Positions 35,186 to 44,957 are shown, counted from the first letter of the stretch. The stretch: DNA of 64,000 nt from Burkholderiales bacterium 70-64 (GCA_001898645.1 MKUQ01000011.1:1-64000); one strand, 5' to 3'. Made by a program: numbers and translations. The notes: a model not told the origin generated them from the sequence alone.

Positions 35186-35509
35186 CTAGCGCTCCAGGTA
35201 CTGCAGCTTGTCGGCCGTGTCCTTCCAGTCCTCGGCGTCGGGCAGGGGATCCTGCTTGCGCGTGATGGCGGGCCAGGAGGGAGCCAGCTCGGCGTTGAGC
35301 GCGATGAAGCCGACCTGCTCGGCGGGCACGTCTTCCTCGGCCTTGATGGCGTCGACCGGGCACTCGGGCACGCACACGGCGCAGTCGATGCATTCGTCGG
35401 GGTCGATGACGAGCATGTTGGGGCCGACGCGGAAGCAGTCGACCGGGCATACGTCGACGCAGTCGGTGTAGCGGCAGCGGATACAGGAATCGAGAACGAC
35501 GTGGGTCAT
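35186..35509 (-). CDS. fdxA: 7Fe ferredoxin (FdxA)
   Basis: A 107-residue ferredoxin. The N-terminal C9-x2-C12-x4-C17-x3-C21 arrangement and the second motif [12 protein letters not shown] are those of FdxA-type proteins with one [3Fe-4S] and one [4Fe-4S] cluster. The C-terminal half (ending KLQYLER) is the usual extension. Convergent with the ABC operon; the LysR gene at 35581 lies upstream on the same strand. It is a candidate carrier for either the 2-oxoacid oxidoreductase or the 6-hydroxynicotinate reductase, but FdxA is also a common housekeeping ferredoxin. Confidence 0.93.
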   Translation of the reverse strand: MTHVVLDSCIRCRYTDCVDVCPVDCFRVGPNMLVIDPDECIDCAVCVPECPVDAIKAEEDVPAEQVGFIALNAELAPSWPAITRKQDPLPDAEDWKDTADKLQYLER

Positions 35510-35580
35510 GGCGGTGAAGGAGGGGGAGGCATCAGGGATGGTGCAACGCTCGCGATTTTACGCCCCCTCGCGCTTTCGCA

Positions 35581-36492
35581 TCAGCCCAGCCCGGAGGCGG
35601 TGCGGTAGGCGCGGGCCTCTTCCTCCAGCCATGCGCGGAAGGTGCGCAGCAGCGGGCTCTCGGCCTTGCGCTCGGGATAGATCAGGTAGTACGAGCGGTC
35701 GCTCAGGTAGCGGTGGTCGACCAGCTCGAGCAGCAGGCCGCGGCGCAGCTCGTCCTCGATCAGGAAGCGCGGGATGAGGGCCGCGCCCATGCCCTGGATG
35801 GCCGCTTCGGTGAGCATGGAGAACAGCTCCATGCGCGGGCCGGCGAGGTCGTTGTCGATGCGCAGGCCGAGCGATTCGAACCACAGCCGCCATGCGTAGG
35901 GGCGCGTGCTCTGCTGCAGCAGGCGCAGGCGGCCGAGCTCGCGCGCCGCGATCCGGCGGCGCGGCGCGATCAGCCTGGGGCTGCCCACGGCCACCAGGTT
36001 CTCGCGCATCAGGAACACGCCCTCGGTGCCGGGCCAGTTCGATTCGCCGGCGTAGATCGCGGCGTCGAAGGGCGTGTCGTCGAACAGGAACGGCCGCGTG
36101 CGCGGCGTGAGGTTCACCGCCACGTCGGCATGGGCGCCGGTGAAGGCGCCGAGTCGCGGCAGCAGCCAGCGCGTGGCGAAGGTGGGCACGACCGCCAGCT
36201 CCAGGATGCCGCCGCGCCCGCCGCTCGACATCACCGCGAGCGCGTCGCGCTCGATCTCGTCCAGGCGCGCCGCCACCTGGCGGCCGTAGTTCGTGCCTGC
36301 CTCGGTGAGCACCACCCCGCGCCGGGTGCGCCTGAACAGCTCCAGCCCGAGGAATTCCTCCAGCCCGGCCACCTGCCGGCACACCGCGCTCTGCGTCACC
36401 GACAGCTCGCGGGCCGCCTTGGTGAAGCTCTGGTGGCGCGCGGCCGATTCGAAGGCCACCAGCGCCAGGTTGGAAGGGATCTTTCTGCGCAT
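35581..36492 (-). CDS. LysR-family regulator (GcvA-like)
   Basis: A 303-residue regulator with N-terminal helix-turn-helix (FTKAARELSVTQSAVCRQVAGLEEFLGLELF) and a C-terminal effector domain. GGAGG precedes the ATG. It is divergent from glutaryl-CoA dehydrogenase, and LysR genes in this position commonly control gcdH (GcdR-like arrangement). Glutarate or glutaryl-CoA is the natural guess for effector. Confidence 0.9.
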   Translation of the reverse strand: MRRKIPSNLALVAFESAARHQSFTKAARELSVTQSAVCRQVAGLEEFLGLELFRRTRRGVVLTEAGTNYGRQVAARLDEIERDALAVMSSGGRGGILELAVVPTFATRWLLPRLGAFTGAHADVAVNLTPRTRPFLFDDTPFDAAIYAGESNWPGTEGVFLMRENLVAVGSPRLIAPRRRIAARELGRLRLLQQSTRPYAWRLWFESLGLRIDNDLAGPRMELFSMLTEAAIQGMGAALIPRFLIEDELRRGLLLELVDHRYLSDRSYYLIYPERKAESPLLRTFRAWLEEEARAYRTASGLG

Positions 36493-36522
36493 CGCATGCC
36501 TCCGGCATCTTTACGGAGTGCA

Positions 36523-36582
36523 TGTTACGCACATATCAGTGACAACAAGTCGGTTGCGGGGAGCCCTGTGCGCTCCTAGAGT
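36523..36582 (+). promoter_or_regulatory. Probable gcdH promoter with LysR site
   Basis: TTGCGG (36554-36559), a 17-base spacer and TAGAGT (36577-36582) form a plausible sigma-70 promoter facing gcdH. Just upstream, TGTTAC (36523-36528) and GTGACA (36539-36544) make an imperfect dyad at about -65 to -45 from the predicted start, where LysR activators normally bind. By-eye matches only. Confidence 0.4.
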
Positions 36583-36675
36583 AATGGCCTTCAGGCGCGA
36601 TGCCGGTCGAGGAATGACCGAATCGCACAAGCGTACGGCGCAAGGCCGCTTCCCCCTTCTACCTCGCGATACACC

Positions 36676-37869
36676 ATGAGCCAGTCATCCGGGCGCCCCT
36701 CCTTCCATTGCGACGATCCCCTCCTGCTCGACGAGCAACTGAGCGCCGAGGAGCGCCAGGTGCGCGATGCCGCGCGCGCCTATTGCCAGGAGCGGCTGGC
36801 GCCGCGCGTGCTCGAGGCGTTCCGGCACGAGCGCACCGATGCGGCCATCTTTCGCGAGATGGGGGCGCTCGGCCTGCTCGGCGCGACCATCCCCGAGCAG
36901 TACGGCGGGGCGGGCCTGAACTACGTCTGCTACGGCCTGGTGGCGCGCGAGGTCGAGCGCGTCGATTCCGGCTATCGCTCGATGATGAGCGTGCAGAGCT
37001 CCCTGGTCATGGTGCCGATCAATGCGTTCGGTACCGAGGCGCAGAAGCTCAAATATCTTCCGGCGCTGGCCAGCGGCGAGTCGATCGGCTGCTTCGGCCT
37101 GACCGAGCCCAACCACGGCTCCGATCCCGGCAGCATGGTCACCCGCGCGAAGAAGGTGGCGGGCGGCTATCGGCTCACCGGCGCGAAGACCTGGATCACC
37201 AACGCCCCGATCGCCGATGTCTTCGTCATCTGGGCCAAGGACGACGAAGGCGCCATCCGCGGCTTCCTGCTGGAGAAAGGCGCCAAGGGGCTGTCGGCTC
37301 CGGCGATCCACGGCAAGGTCGGCCTGCGCGCCTCGATCACCGGCGAGATCGTGATGGACGAGGTGTTCTGCCCGGAGGAGAATGCCTTTCCGGAAGTGCG
37401 CGGGCTGCGCGGGCCGTTCACCTGCCTGAACAGCGCGCGCTACGGCATCGCCTGGGGCGCGCTGGGCGCCGCCGAAGACTGCTTCCATCGCGCGCGCCAG
37501 TACGTGCTCGATCGCAAACAGTTCGGCCGGCCGCTGGCGGCCAACCAGCTGATCCAGAAGAAGCTCGCCGACATGCTCACCGAGATCGCGCTCGGCCTGC
37601 AGGGGTGCCTGCGGCTCGGCCGCATGAAGGACGAAGGCGTGGCGGCAGTGGAGCTGACCAGCATCATGAAGCGCAACTCGTGCGGCAAGTCGCTCGAGAT
37701 CGCCCGCACGGCGCGCGACATGCTGGGCGGCAACGGCATCAGCGACGAGTTCGGCGTGGCGCGCCACCTGGTGAACCTGGAGGTGGTCAATACCTACGAG
37801 GGCACCCACGACGTGCACGCGCTCATCCTCGGGCGCGCGATCACCGGCATCGCGGCGTTCTCGAACTGA
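36676..37869 (+). CDS. gcdH: Glutaryl-CoA dehydrogenase
   Basis: A 397-residue acyl-CoA dehydrogenase that oxidatively decarboxylates glutaryl-CoA to crotonyl-CoA and CO2, passing electrons to ETF. Features: [15 protein letters not shown], the catalytic-Glu block [20 protein letters not shown] and the N-terminal [13 protein letters not shown] typical of GcdH. No clear ribosome site precedes the ATG. Gene order gcdH, CoA-transferase, aldehyde dehydrogenase is the reverse of the order in which the enzymes would act on glutarate semialdehyde. In nicotinate breakdown it would be the last pathway-specific step before crotonyl-CoA. Confidence 0.94.
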   Translation: MSQSSGRPSFHCDDPLLLDEQLSAEERQVRDAARAYCQERLAPRVLEAFRHERTDAAIFREMGALGLLGATIPEQYGGAGLNYVCYGLVAREVERVDSGYRSMMSVQSSLVMVPINAFGTEAQKLKYLPALASGESIGCFGLTEPNHGSDPGSMVTRAKKVAGGYRLTGAKTWITNAPIADVFVIWAKDDEGAIRGFLLEKGAKGLSAPAIHGKVGLRASITGEIVMDEVFCPEENAFPEVRGLRGPFTCLNSARYGIAWGALGAAEDCFHRARQYVLDRKQFGRPLAANQLIQKKLADMLTEIALGLQGCLRLGRMKDEGVAAVELTSIMKRNSCGKSLEIARTARDMLGGNGISDEFGVARHLVNLEVVNTYEGTHDVHALILGRAITGIAAFSN

Positions 37870-37877
37870 AGCCGGCG

Positions 37878-39167
37878 ATGTCCGACGCGACCGCCTCCGC
37901 TTCCGATGCTCCCGGCGCATTGCCCGGCGACGGCGCACCCGGCCGTGCGCCGCCGCTGGCCGGCGTGCGCGTGCTCGATCTCTCGCGGGTGCTGGCCGGG
38001 CCATGGGCAGGCCAGCTGCTGGCCGACCTCGGCGCCGACGTGATCAAGGTCGAGCGCCCGGGCGCGGGCGACGACACCCGCAGCTGGGGGCCGCCCTACC
38101 TGAAGGACGCCGCCGGCCGCGACACCGGCGAGGCGGCCTACTTCCTGTGCGCCAACCGCAACAAGCGCTCGGTCACCATCGACATGGCGCAGCCCGAAGG
38201 GCAGTCGCTGGTGCGCCGCCTGGCACAGCAGGCCGACGTGCTGCTGGAGAACTTCAAGCTCGGCGGCCTGAAGCAGTACGGGCTGGACTACGCCAGCCTG
38301 AGCGCATCGAATCCGCGCCTGGTGTACTGCTCGATCACCGGCTTCGGCCAGGACGGGCCGTACGCGCCGCGCGCCGGCTACGATTTCCTCATCCAGGGCA
38401 TGGGCGGCCTGATGAGCGTCACCGGGCGCGCCGACGGCGAGGAAGGCGCCGGCCCGCAGAAGGTGGGGGTGGCGCTCACCGACATCATGACCGGCCTGTA
38501 CGCCACCATCGCCGTGCAGGCCGCGCTCGCCGAGCGCGAGCGCTCGGGCCGCGGCCAGCACATCGACCTGGCGCTGCTCGACGTGCAGATCGCCTGCCTC
38601 GCCAACCAGGCCTCCAACTACCTGGCCGGGGGCGTGGTGCCGCGGCGCATGGGCAACGCGCATCCGAACATCGTGCCCTACCAGGACTTCCCGACCGCCG
38701 ACGGCGACATGATCCTCGCCATCGGCAACGACGGCCAGTTCGCCCGTTTCTGCGCCATCGCCGGCCATCCCGAATGGGCCGAGGATGCGCGCTTCGCCAC
38801 CAACCCGCAGCGGGTGGCCCATCGTGCCGTGCTCATCCCGCTGCTGCGCCAGGCGACCGTGACGCGCACCACCCGCGAGTGGATCGCCGCGCTCGAATCG
38901 GCCGGCGTGCCCTGCGGGCCGATCAACCGGCTCGACGAGGTGTTCGCCGACCCGCAGGTGCGCGCGCGCGGTCTGCGCATCGAGCTGCCGCACCCGCAGG
39001 CCGGCACGGTGCCGCTGGTGGCCAACCCGATGCGGCTGTCGGCCTCGCCCGTCGTCTATCGCAACGCGCCGCCGCAGCTCGGCCAGCACACCGACGAGGT
39101 GCTGCACGAATGGCTGGGGCTCGACGAGGCCGCAATCGCCGCGCTGCGACGCGGGAATGTCGTTTGA
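37878..39167 (+). CDS. CaiB/BaiF-type CoA-transferase, probably for glutarate
   Basis: A 429-residue family III CoA-transferase. After a Pro/Ala-rich N-terminus, residues from about 28 on show the family block GVRVLDLSRVLAGPWAGQLL, GADVIKVERP, and the catalytic-Asp region HIDLALLDVQ. It starts eight bases after gcdH, so it most likely makes glutaryl-CoA from glutarate with succinyl-CoA as donor, as the SUGCT-like family does. ATG 37878 chosen; no strong ribosome site, suggesting coupling to gcdH. Confidence 0.87.
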   Translation: MSDATASASDAPGALPGDGAPGRAPPLAGVRVLDLSRVLAGPWAGQLLADLGADVIKVERPGAGDDTRSWGPPYLKDAAGRDTGEAAYFLCANRNKRSVTIDMAQPEGQSLVRRLAQQADVLLENFKLGGLKQYGLDYASLSASNPRLVYCSITGFGQDGPYAPRAGYDFLIQGMGGLMSVTGRADGEEGAGPQKVGVALTDIMTGLYATIAVQAALAERERSGRGQHIDLALLDVQIACLANQASNYLAGGVVPRRMGNAHPNIVPYQDFPTADGDMILAIGNDGQFARFCAIAGHPEWAEDARFATNPQRVAHRAVLIPLLRQATVTRTTREWIAALESAGVPCGPINRLDEVFADPQVRARGLRIELPHPQAGTVPLVANPMRLSASPVVYRNAPPQLGQHTDEVLHEWLGLDEAAIAALRRGNVV

Positions 39168-39177
39168 GGAGCACAGC

Positions 39178-40608
39178 ATGCATCGCAACTACATCGCCGG
39201 CGAGTGGGTCGAGGGGACCGACGTCCGCCGCAACGTCAATCCCTCGAATCTCGACGACCTGGTCGGCGAGTACGCCCAGGCCGATGCGGCGCAGACCGCC
39301 GTCGCCGTCGAGGCTGCCCGCGCGGCCGCCGCCGCATGGGCGCGCGGCCCGCTGCAGGCGCGCGCCGACGCGCTCGATCGCATCGGCGCCGAGCTGCTGG
39401 CACGCAAGGAGGAGCTCGGCGACCTGCTCGCCCGCGAGGAGGGCAAGACGCTGCCCGAGGCGATCGGCGAGGTGGCGCGCGCCGGCCAGATCTTCCGCTT
39501 CTTCGCCGGCGAGGTGGTGCGTATGGGCGGCGAGCACCTGCCTTCGGTGCGTCCCGGCGTCGAGGTCGACATCACCCGCGAGCCGGTCGGCGTGGTGGGC
39601 ATCATCACGCCCTGGAACTTCCCGATCGCGATCCCGGCCTGGAAGATCGCCCCGGCCCTGGCCTACGGCAACTGCGTGGTGTTCAAGCCGGCCGACCTGG
39701 TGCCCGGCTCGGCCTGGGCGCTGGCCGAGGTCATCAGCCGGGCCGGGCTGCCGGCGGGCGTGTTCAACCTGGTCATGGGGCCGGGCGGACGCGTCGGCCA
39801 GACGCTCATCGGGCACAAGGGGGTCGATGCGATCAGCTTCACCGGCTCGGTGAGCACCGGGCGGCGCGTGCTGGCGGGCGCGGCCGAGCGCTTCGCCAAG
39901 GTGCAGCTCGAGATGGGCGGCAAGAATCCGCTGGTGGTGCTCGACGACGCCGATCTCGCGCGCGCGGTCGAGTGCGCGGTGCAGGGCGCCTACTATTCCA
40001 CCGGCCAGCGCTGCACCGCCTCGAGCCGCTTCATCGTCCAGAAGGGCATCCTGCCGCGCTTCGTGGAGGCGGTCTCGCAGCGCCTGCAGCGCCTGAAGGT
40101 GGACGACGCGCGCGCCGCCGGCACCGACATCGGCCCGGTGGTCGACGACAGCCAGCTCGAGCAGGACCAGGCCTACATCGAGATCGGCCGCCAGGAAGGG
40201 GCGCGGCTGGTCACCGGCGGCGCGCGCCTCGAGCGCGCCACCCCGGGCTACTACTTCGAGCCGGCGCTGTTCACCGAGACCGGGCCGGGCATGCGCATCG
40301 CGCGCGAGGAGATCTTCGGCCCGGTGGCCTGCGTGATCGCCGCTGACGACCTCGATCACGCGCTGGCCCTGGCCAACGACACCGAGTTCGGCCTGTCGGC
40401 CGGCATCTGCACGAGCTCGCTGGCCGCGGCGACCCGCTTCAAGCGCGAGGCGCAGGCCGGCATGGTGATGGTCAACGTGCCCACCGCGGGCGTCGATTAT
40501 CACGTGCCCTTCGGCGGGCGCAAGGGCTCGAGCTACGGGCCGCGCGAGCAGGGCCGCTACGCGGCCGAGTTCTTCACCACGGTGAAGACGGCGTATACGG
40601 CGGCCTGA
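39178..40608 (+). CDS. Aldehyde dehydrogenase (alpha-ketoglutarate/glutarate-semialdehyde type)
   Basis: A 476-residue NAD(P)-dependent aldehyde dehydrogenase. The catalytic Cys is in TGQRCTASS and the general-base Glu in LEMGGKNP. The C-terminal block VNVPTAGVDYHVPFGGRKGS is characteristic of alpha-ketoglutaric semialdehyde dehydrogenases. GAGGAG before ATG 39178 decides the start over an in-frame ATG at 39157. Next to gcdH and the CoA-transferase, the most sensible substrate is glutarate semialdehyde, the product expected from decarboxylated 2-formylglutarate. Ten bases after the CoA-transferase. Confidence 0.88.
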   Translation: MHRNYIAGEWVEGTDVRRNVNPSNLDDLVGEYAQADAAQTAVAVEAARAAAAAWARGPLQARADALDRIGAELLARKEELGDLLAREEGKTLPEAIGEVARAGQIFRFFAGEVVRMGGEHLPSVRPGVEVDITREPVGVVGIITPWNFPIAIPAWKIAPALAYGNCVVFKPADLVPGSAWALAEVISRAGLPAGVFNLVMGPGGRVGQTLIGHKGVDAISFTGSVSTGRRVLAGAAERFAKVQLEMGGKNPLVVLDDADLARAVECAVQGAYYSTGQRCTASSRFIVQKGILPRFVEAVSQRLQRLKVDDARAAGTDIGPVVDDSQLEQDQAYIEIGRQEGARLVTGGARLERATPGYYFEPALFTETGPGMRIAREEIFGPVACVIAADDLDHALALANDTEFGLSAGICTSSLAAATRFKREAQAGMVMVNVPTAGVDYHVPFGGRKGSSYGPREQGRYAAEFFTTVKTAYTAA

Positions 40609-40620
40609 GGCGGCGAACCC

Positions 40621-40644
40621 CCTGCGCCTTCTTCTGCGCGCAGG
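40621..40644. terminator. Hairpin between convergent operons
   Basis: CCTGCGC and GCGCAGG form a seven-pair stem around a ten-base pyrimidine-rich loop in the 52-base gap between the aldehyde dehydrogenase and the hydroxylase large-subunit stops. No T-run; possible bidirectional terminator. Confidence 0.35.
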
Positions 40645-40660
40645 CGGCGACGCCCGCCGG

Positions 40661-43600
40661 TCACGGTTGCGACGGCGAGGCGCGTACCCGCGCCACCGCC
40701 TGCTCCAGGTCGCGCCACGGCGGCTTGCCGGGCGCGTAGCGCTGGCGCATCCAGGCCGCCAGCTCCGCCACCTGGCGGTCGTCGAGCGCCTGAGCGTAGG
40801 CCGGCATGAAGCCGATGGCGCGCGTCGGGGGCGCCTGGATGCCTTCGAGGATGACCCGCACGAGGTTGTCGGGGCGTTCCGCGTGCAGGTTGCTGTTGAG
40901 CGCCAGCGGCGTGTTCACGCCCAGCAGGTGCGGCCCGTCGCCGTCGTGGTGGCAGGCGCCGCAGGCGACCTCGAACATGCGCGAGGCTGTGCCCGGCGCG
41001 GCGCGCTCCGAGGTAAGGGCCGAGGTGCGTGCCTCGAGGACCGCGGCCTGGGCCGCCGCCGCGGCCTCGGTCTCGGAAACCGGCGGGTTGAACGAGGCCA
41101 GGTAGTGCGCCATCGCGCGCACGTCCTCGTCGGGCAGCGCCGCGAGCTCCGCGACCACCGGCGCCATCGGGCCCGAAGCCACGCCGTGCAGCGGGCTGTG
41201 GCCGTGGCGCAGGTAGCGATAGAACGCCTCCTCGGTCCACGGCACCGGCGCACGGCTGGCCGAGGTGAGCGCCGGCGCTTCCCAGCCCTTGACCATGGCG
41301 CCGCCGAGGTAGGCCGTGCCGCTGCGCTCGGCGCCCAGGACGTTGCGCTCGGTGTGGCAGGCGCTGCAATGGCCCAGCCCGTTGACCAGGTACTCGCCGC
41401 GGTTCCATTGCACCGAGCGTGACGGATCGGCTGCGGTCACCGCGCCGGGCTGCAGGAACAGCGCGTTCCACAGGGCCATCAGCGGGCGCATGCCGTACGG
41501 GAATGCGAGCTGCGTCGGGGCCGTCTCGCGGCGTACCGGCGGCTGGCTCATCAGGTACGCATAGAGCGCGGTCAGGTCTTCGTCGCTGGTACGCGTGTAC
41601 GAGGTGTACGGGAACGCCGGATAGAGGTGCCGGCCGTCGCGCGAGATGCCTTCGCGCATCGCGCGCTGGAATGCGGCCAGCGACCAGGCGCCGATGCCGG
41701 TCTCGACGTCGGGCGTGAGGTTGGTGGTGTGGATGGTGCCGAAGGGTGTTTCCATGGCGAGGCCGCCGGCGTTCGGCGGACCGCCAGGCGCGGTGTGGCA
41801 GCCCACGCAGTTGCCGACCGCCGCGAGCTGGCGGCCGCGCTCGAGGGTGGCAGCGGTGTACATCGAGATGTCGGCGCGCGCGATCGGCGCGATCGCCGCG
41901 CGCCAGCCGAGCGCGCCCGCGGTGAAGCCGGCTACGCCGGCGAGCAGCGCGCCGGCGGCGGCCCACCAGCGCTTGCCGCGCGGCCAGCGCGCAGATGCCG
42001 GCGGCGCGTGCGCAGCCGCTGCCCGGCCTTCGTCGCGTCGCGGCTGCGGCGCGCCGGCAGGCGCGGGCAGCGGGTTGAGCGCCGCGCGCACCACCTCGGC
42101 CGTGAACGGCGGCTGCCGGAAGCGGATGCCGGTGGCATCGAAGATGGCGTTGGCGATGGCCGCCGTGCCGGGCACCGATGCGGACTCGCCGACGCCGAGC
42201 GGCGGCTCGCCGGGACGCGGCATCGTCACCACCTCGATGACCGGCACCTCGCGGAAGCTGAGGATGGGGTAGCTGCCCCATTCGCGGCCCGAGACGACGC
42301 TGGTGGCCGGATCGATGCGCACGCGCTCCCTGAGCGCGCGGCTGGTGGTCTGGATCACGTTGCCCTGGACCTGGTGGCGCACGCCGGCCGGATTGATGGT
42401 CAGCCCTGCGTCCTGGCCGACCACCACGCGCTTGACGTGCACCTCGCCGGTGTTGCGGTCGACGTCGACGTCGGCGATCCAGGCCGACCAGGCGGCGGCC
42501 ACGCCCGGCCACTGCCCGTGCACGTAGCGCGCGTAGGCGACACCGCGCCCGTGCAGCACGTCGCCGGTGGCGCCCATCTGCTGCGGTCCGTCGTGCGCGA
42601 CCCAGCCGGCGCGCTCGGCGGTGGCGCGCAGCAGCTCGCTGGCGCGCGGATCCTGCAGGTGGCGCAGCCTGAACTCGAGCGGATCGGCGTGCGCCGCGGT
42701 GGCCAGCTCGTCGACGAACGACTCGTGCGCGAACGAATTGGGCAGCGCCGAGACGCCGCGCAGCCACGATGCGCGCAGGATCGGCGCCATGTCGTGGATG
42801 GTGACCCGCAGGTTGGGCACCGAGTACGGCGGGCGCGCGGTGCGGTCGCCCATCTCGAACGAGCGCGCCACCGGATCGACGGTGCGCGTCAGCAGCAGCG
42901 CCAGCGTGGGCGCGCCGTTGGACGGATAGGAGACCGAGAAGTCGTAGGCGCCGAAGGCGCCGCCGGCATCGAGCCCGCCGCGCACCTGCATCCACTGCGC
43001 GGTGCCCTTGGGCTCCCACAGGTGCTCCTGCTCGCGGCTCAGCTGCACCCGCACCGGCGCGCCGACCGCGCGCGCGAGCAGCGCGGCGTCGGCGGCCACG
43101 TCGTCGGCACAGTTGCGCCCGTAGCAGCCGGCGGCCTCCATGCGGATCACCTCGACCGCCGGATCGGCGACGCCGAGCAGCCTGGCGATGTCGGCGCGCA
43201 GCACGTGCGGGTTCTGCGTGCCCGCCCAGACCGTGAGCACGTGGGGCCGGGCCTCCTCGCCGTGCCACTCGGCCACCGCGCACGACGGCCCGATCGAGGC
43301 GTGCATCTGGTAGGGCCACACGTAGGTGCGCGACATCGGCGCGGCGGCGCCGGCCAGCGCCGCCTCGACGTCGCCTTCGTCGACCACCTTGCGCGTGCTG
43401 GACGGATTGGCGCGCAGCGCGTTCTCGAGATCCTCGAGCGGAGGCAGCCCCGGCCACGCCTTCCAGCGCACGCGCAGCGCGGCGGCGGCCTGCTCGGCGT
43501 GCTCCTCGCGCTCGGCCACCACGCCGACGAAATCGCGGATCACCACCACCGCACGGATGCCGGGGATGTGGGCGATCGATGCTTCGTCGACCGACTCGAG

Positions 43601-44353
43601 CGTGTTGCCGATGAACTCGCCGTGGTCGGCCCCCGCGTACGGCGGGCGCACCACGCGGCCGTGCAGCATGCCGGGCAGGCGCAGGTCGTGCACGAAGGCG
43701 GTTTCGCCGAAGGCCTTGGCGGGGATGTCGACGCGCGGCACGGGCTGGCCGACGATGCGGTATTCGGCGCCCGGCTTGAGCCGGACCTGCGTGTCCAGGC
43801 GCAGCTCGTAGCGTCGGCCGCGCAGCAGTGCGCCGTAGCCGATGCGGCGGCCGGCTTCGGGGCCGTCGCTGCACTCGACCATGCCGTCGCGCACCGTGAG
43901 CGATCCGGGCGCGGCGCCGAGGACCTCGGCGGCGCGCTCGACGAGGAAGGCGCGCGCCTGGGCCGCCGCCTGCCGCAGCGGCACCGCAGTGACCTGGATC
44001 GAGGCGCTGGCGATGGTCAGCCCCTGGTTGGGCGCGCGCGCCGTGTCGCCCAGCACCATGTGCACCCGCTCGAAGGGCACGTCGAGCTCCTCGGCGACGA
44101 TCTGGGCCAGCGCGGTGCGCAGGCCCGTGCCGAGGTCGACGTGGCCGTTCAGGGCGATGACCTGGCCGTCGTCCCAAACCGAGAGCAGGACCTCGGGGCC
44201 TTCGGCGGGGTCGGCCGGCACGCTCGGCGGCTGGCCGCGCGCCGGGGGTGGGGGCGGGGGAGGCTCGCGGGTGACGACCAGCACGCCGTCGGCGGCGAGG
44301 AAATCGGCGCGGGTGCGCAACTGCTCCGGGCGGCTCACGGCGGATTCGTTCAC
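40661..44353 (-). CDS. nicB: Nicotinate dehydrogenase large subunit: Mo-hydroxylase fused to three-haem cytochrome c
   Basis: A 1230-residue fusion. Residues about 45-760 are a xanthine-oxidase-family molybdenum subunit (GHVDLGTGLRTALAQIVAEE, the QNPHVLRADIA block, GVGESASVPGTAAIANAI near its end). A single membrane segment lies at about 796-817. The C-terminal part has three haem c sites, CVGCH (849), CSACH (996) and CGACH (1131). This layout is that of NicB of Pseudomonas nicotinate dehydrogenase, which 6-hydroxylates nicotinate and passes electrons to cytochromes. A run of seven prolines near residue 31-37 is a linker oddity. With the 2Fe-2S subunit six bases upstream. Isoquinoline oxidoreductase is a family alternative, but the neighbouring ring reductase and enamidase favour nicotinate. 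Confidence 0.87.
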   Translation of the reverse strand: MNESAVSRPEQLRTRADFLAADGVLVVTREPPPPPPPARGQPPSVPADPAEGPEVLLSVWDDGQVIALNGHVDLGTGLRTALAQIVAEELDVPFERVHMVLGDTARAPNQGLTIASASIQVTAVPLRQAAAQARAFLVERAAEVLGAAPGSLTVRDGMVECSDGPEAGRRIGYGALLRGRRYELRLDTQVRLKPGAEYRIVGQPVPRVDIPAKAFGETAFVHDLRLPGMLHGRVVRPPYAGADHGEFIGNTLESVDEASIAHIPGIRAVVVIRDFVGVVAEREEHAEQAAAALRVRWKAWPGLPPLEDLENALRANPSSTRKVVDEGDVEAALAGAAAPMSRTYVWPYQMHASIGPSCAVAEWHGEEARPHVLTVWAGTQNPHVLRADIARLLGVADPAVEVIRMEAAGCYGRNCADDVAADAALLARAVGAPVRVQLSREQEHLWEPKGTAQWMQVRGGLDAGGAFGAYDFSVSYPSNGAPTLALLLTRTVDPVARSFEMGDRTARPPYSVPNLRVTIHDMAPILRASWLRGVSALPNSFAHESFVDELATAAHADPLEFRLRHLQDPRASELLRATAERAGWVAHDGPQQMGATGDVLHGRGVAYARYVHGQWPGVAAAWSAWIADVDVDRNTGEVHVKRVVVGQDAGLTINPAGVRHQVQGNVIQTTSRALRERVRIDPATSVVSGREWGSYPILSFREVPVIEVVTMPRPGEPPLGVGESASVPGTAAIANAIFDATGIRFRQPPFTAEVVRAALNPLPAPAGAPQPRRDEGRAAAAHAPPASARWPRGKRWWAAAGALLAGVAGFTAGALGWRAAIAPIARADISMYTAATLERGRQLAAVGNCVGCHTAPGGPPNAGGLAMETPFGTIHTTNLTPDVETGIGAWSLAAFQRAMREGISRDGRHLYPAFPYTSYTRTSDEDLTALYAYLMSQPPVRRETAPTQLAFPYGMRPLMALWNALFLQPGAVTAADPSRSVQWNRGEYLVNGLGHCSACHTERNVLGAERSGTAYLGGAMVKGWEAPALTSASRAPVPWTEEAFYRYLRHGHSPLHGVASGPMAPVVAELAALPDEDVRAMAHYLASFNPPVSETEAAAAAQAAVLEARTSALTSERAAPGTASRMFEVACGACHHDGDGPHLLGVNTPLALNSNLHAERPDNLVRVILEGIQAPPTRAIGFMPAYAQALDDRQVAELAAWMRQRYAPGKPPWRDLEQAVARVRASPSQP

Positions 44354-44359
44354 GCCTTC

Positions 44360-44896
44360 TCAGGTCTCGGCAGGCTGGGGAATCGCCGAGGCGGGTGCGG
44401 TTTCGCTGCCGGCCGCGGCCAGGAGGCCGGCGGCCCGCAGCACCGCGTCCACGATCTCCACGTGCGTGCCGCAACGGCACAGGTTGCCCGACAGCGCCCG
44501 GCGGACGTCGGCCTCGCTGGGGCGCGGGCACTCCGCCAGCAGGGCCGCCGCCATCATGATCATGCCGTTCAGGCAGTAGCCGCACTGCGCTGCCTGCGCG
44601 TCGACGAAGGCCTGCTGCACCGGGTGCGGGCGCTCGCGGCTGCCCAACCCTTCGAGAGTGGTGACGGTGCGCCCGGCCACGCCGCCGACCGGGATCACGC
44701 AGGCGCGCGCGGCCACGCCGTCCACCAGCACGGTGCACGCCCCGCACTGCCCCAGGCCGCAGCCGTACTTCGGGCCGTTCAGGCCCAGGTCGTTGCGCAG
44801 CACGGTGAGCAGCGACGCCTCGGGCGGCACGGCGAGCGCATGCGTCGTGCCGTTGACCTCGAGCACCAGCGGCGCGGCGGCGGCGTGCTTCGACAT
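44360..44896 (-). CDS. nicA: Nicotinate dehydrogenase [2Fe-2S] subunit
   Basis: A 178-residue small subunit with the plant-type cluster CGLGQCGACTVLVDG and the second cluster ligands CGYCLNG and CRCG, the standard pair for xanthine-oxidase-family small subunits. The C-terminal ~20 residues (Ala/Ser/Pro-rich) exceed the typical ~157-residue NicA. It passes electrons from the Mo site of the large subunit toward the fused cytochromes. Gene starts 61 bases after the MarR stop. Confidence 0.9.
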   Translation of the reverse strand: MSKHAAAAPLVLEVNGTTHALAVPPEASLLTVLRNDLGLNGPKYGCGLGQCGACTVLVDGVAARACVIPVGGVAGRTVTTLEGLGSRERPHPVQQAFVDAQAAQCGYCLNGMIMMAAALLAECPRPSEADVRRALSGNLCRCGTHVEIVDAVLRAAGLLAAAGSETAPASAIPQPAET

Positions 44897-44957
44897 GGCT
44901 TGCTCCCGAGTGCGAGATGCGGTGGATGCCCGTTTGCGGCCGAGGCCGTCCGGCCGG

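Noticed and set aside
40557-44747. A minus-strand open frame of nearly 1,400 codons overlapping nicB in another frame
   Set aside because: Arg/Ala/Gly-rich shadow; the nicB frame has all the Mo-subunit and haem motifs.
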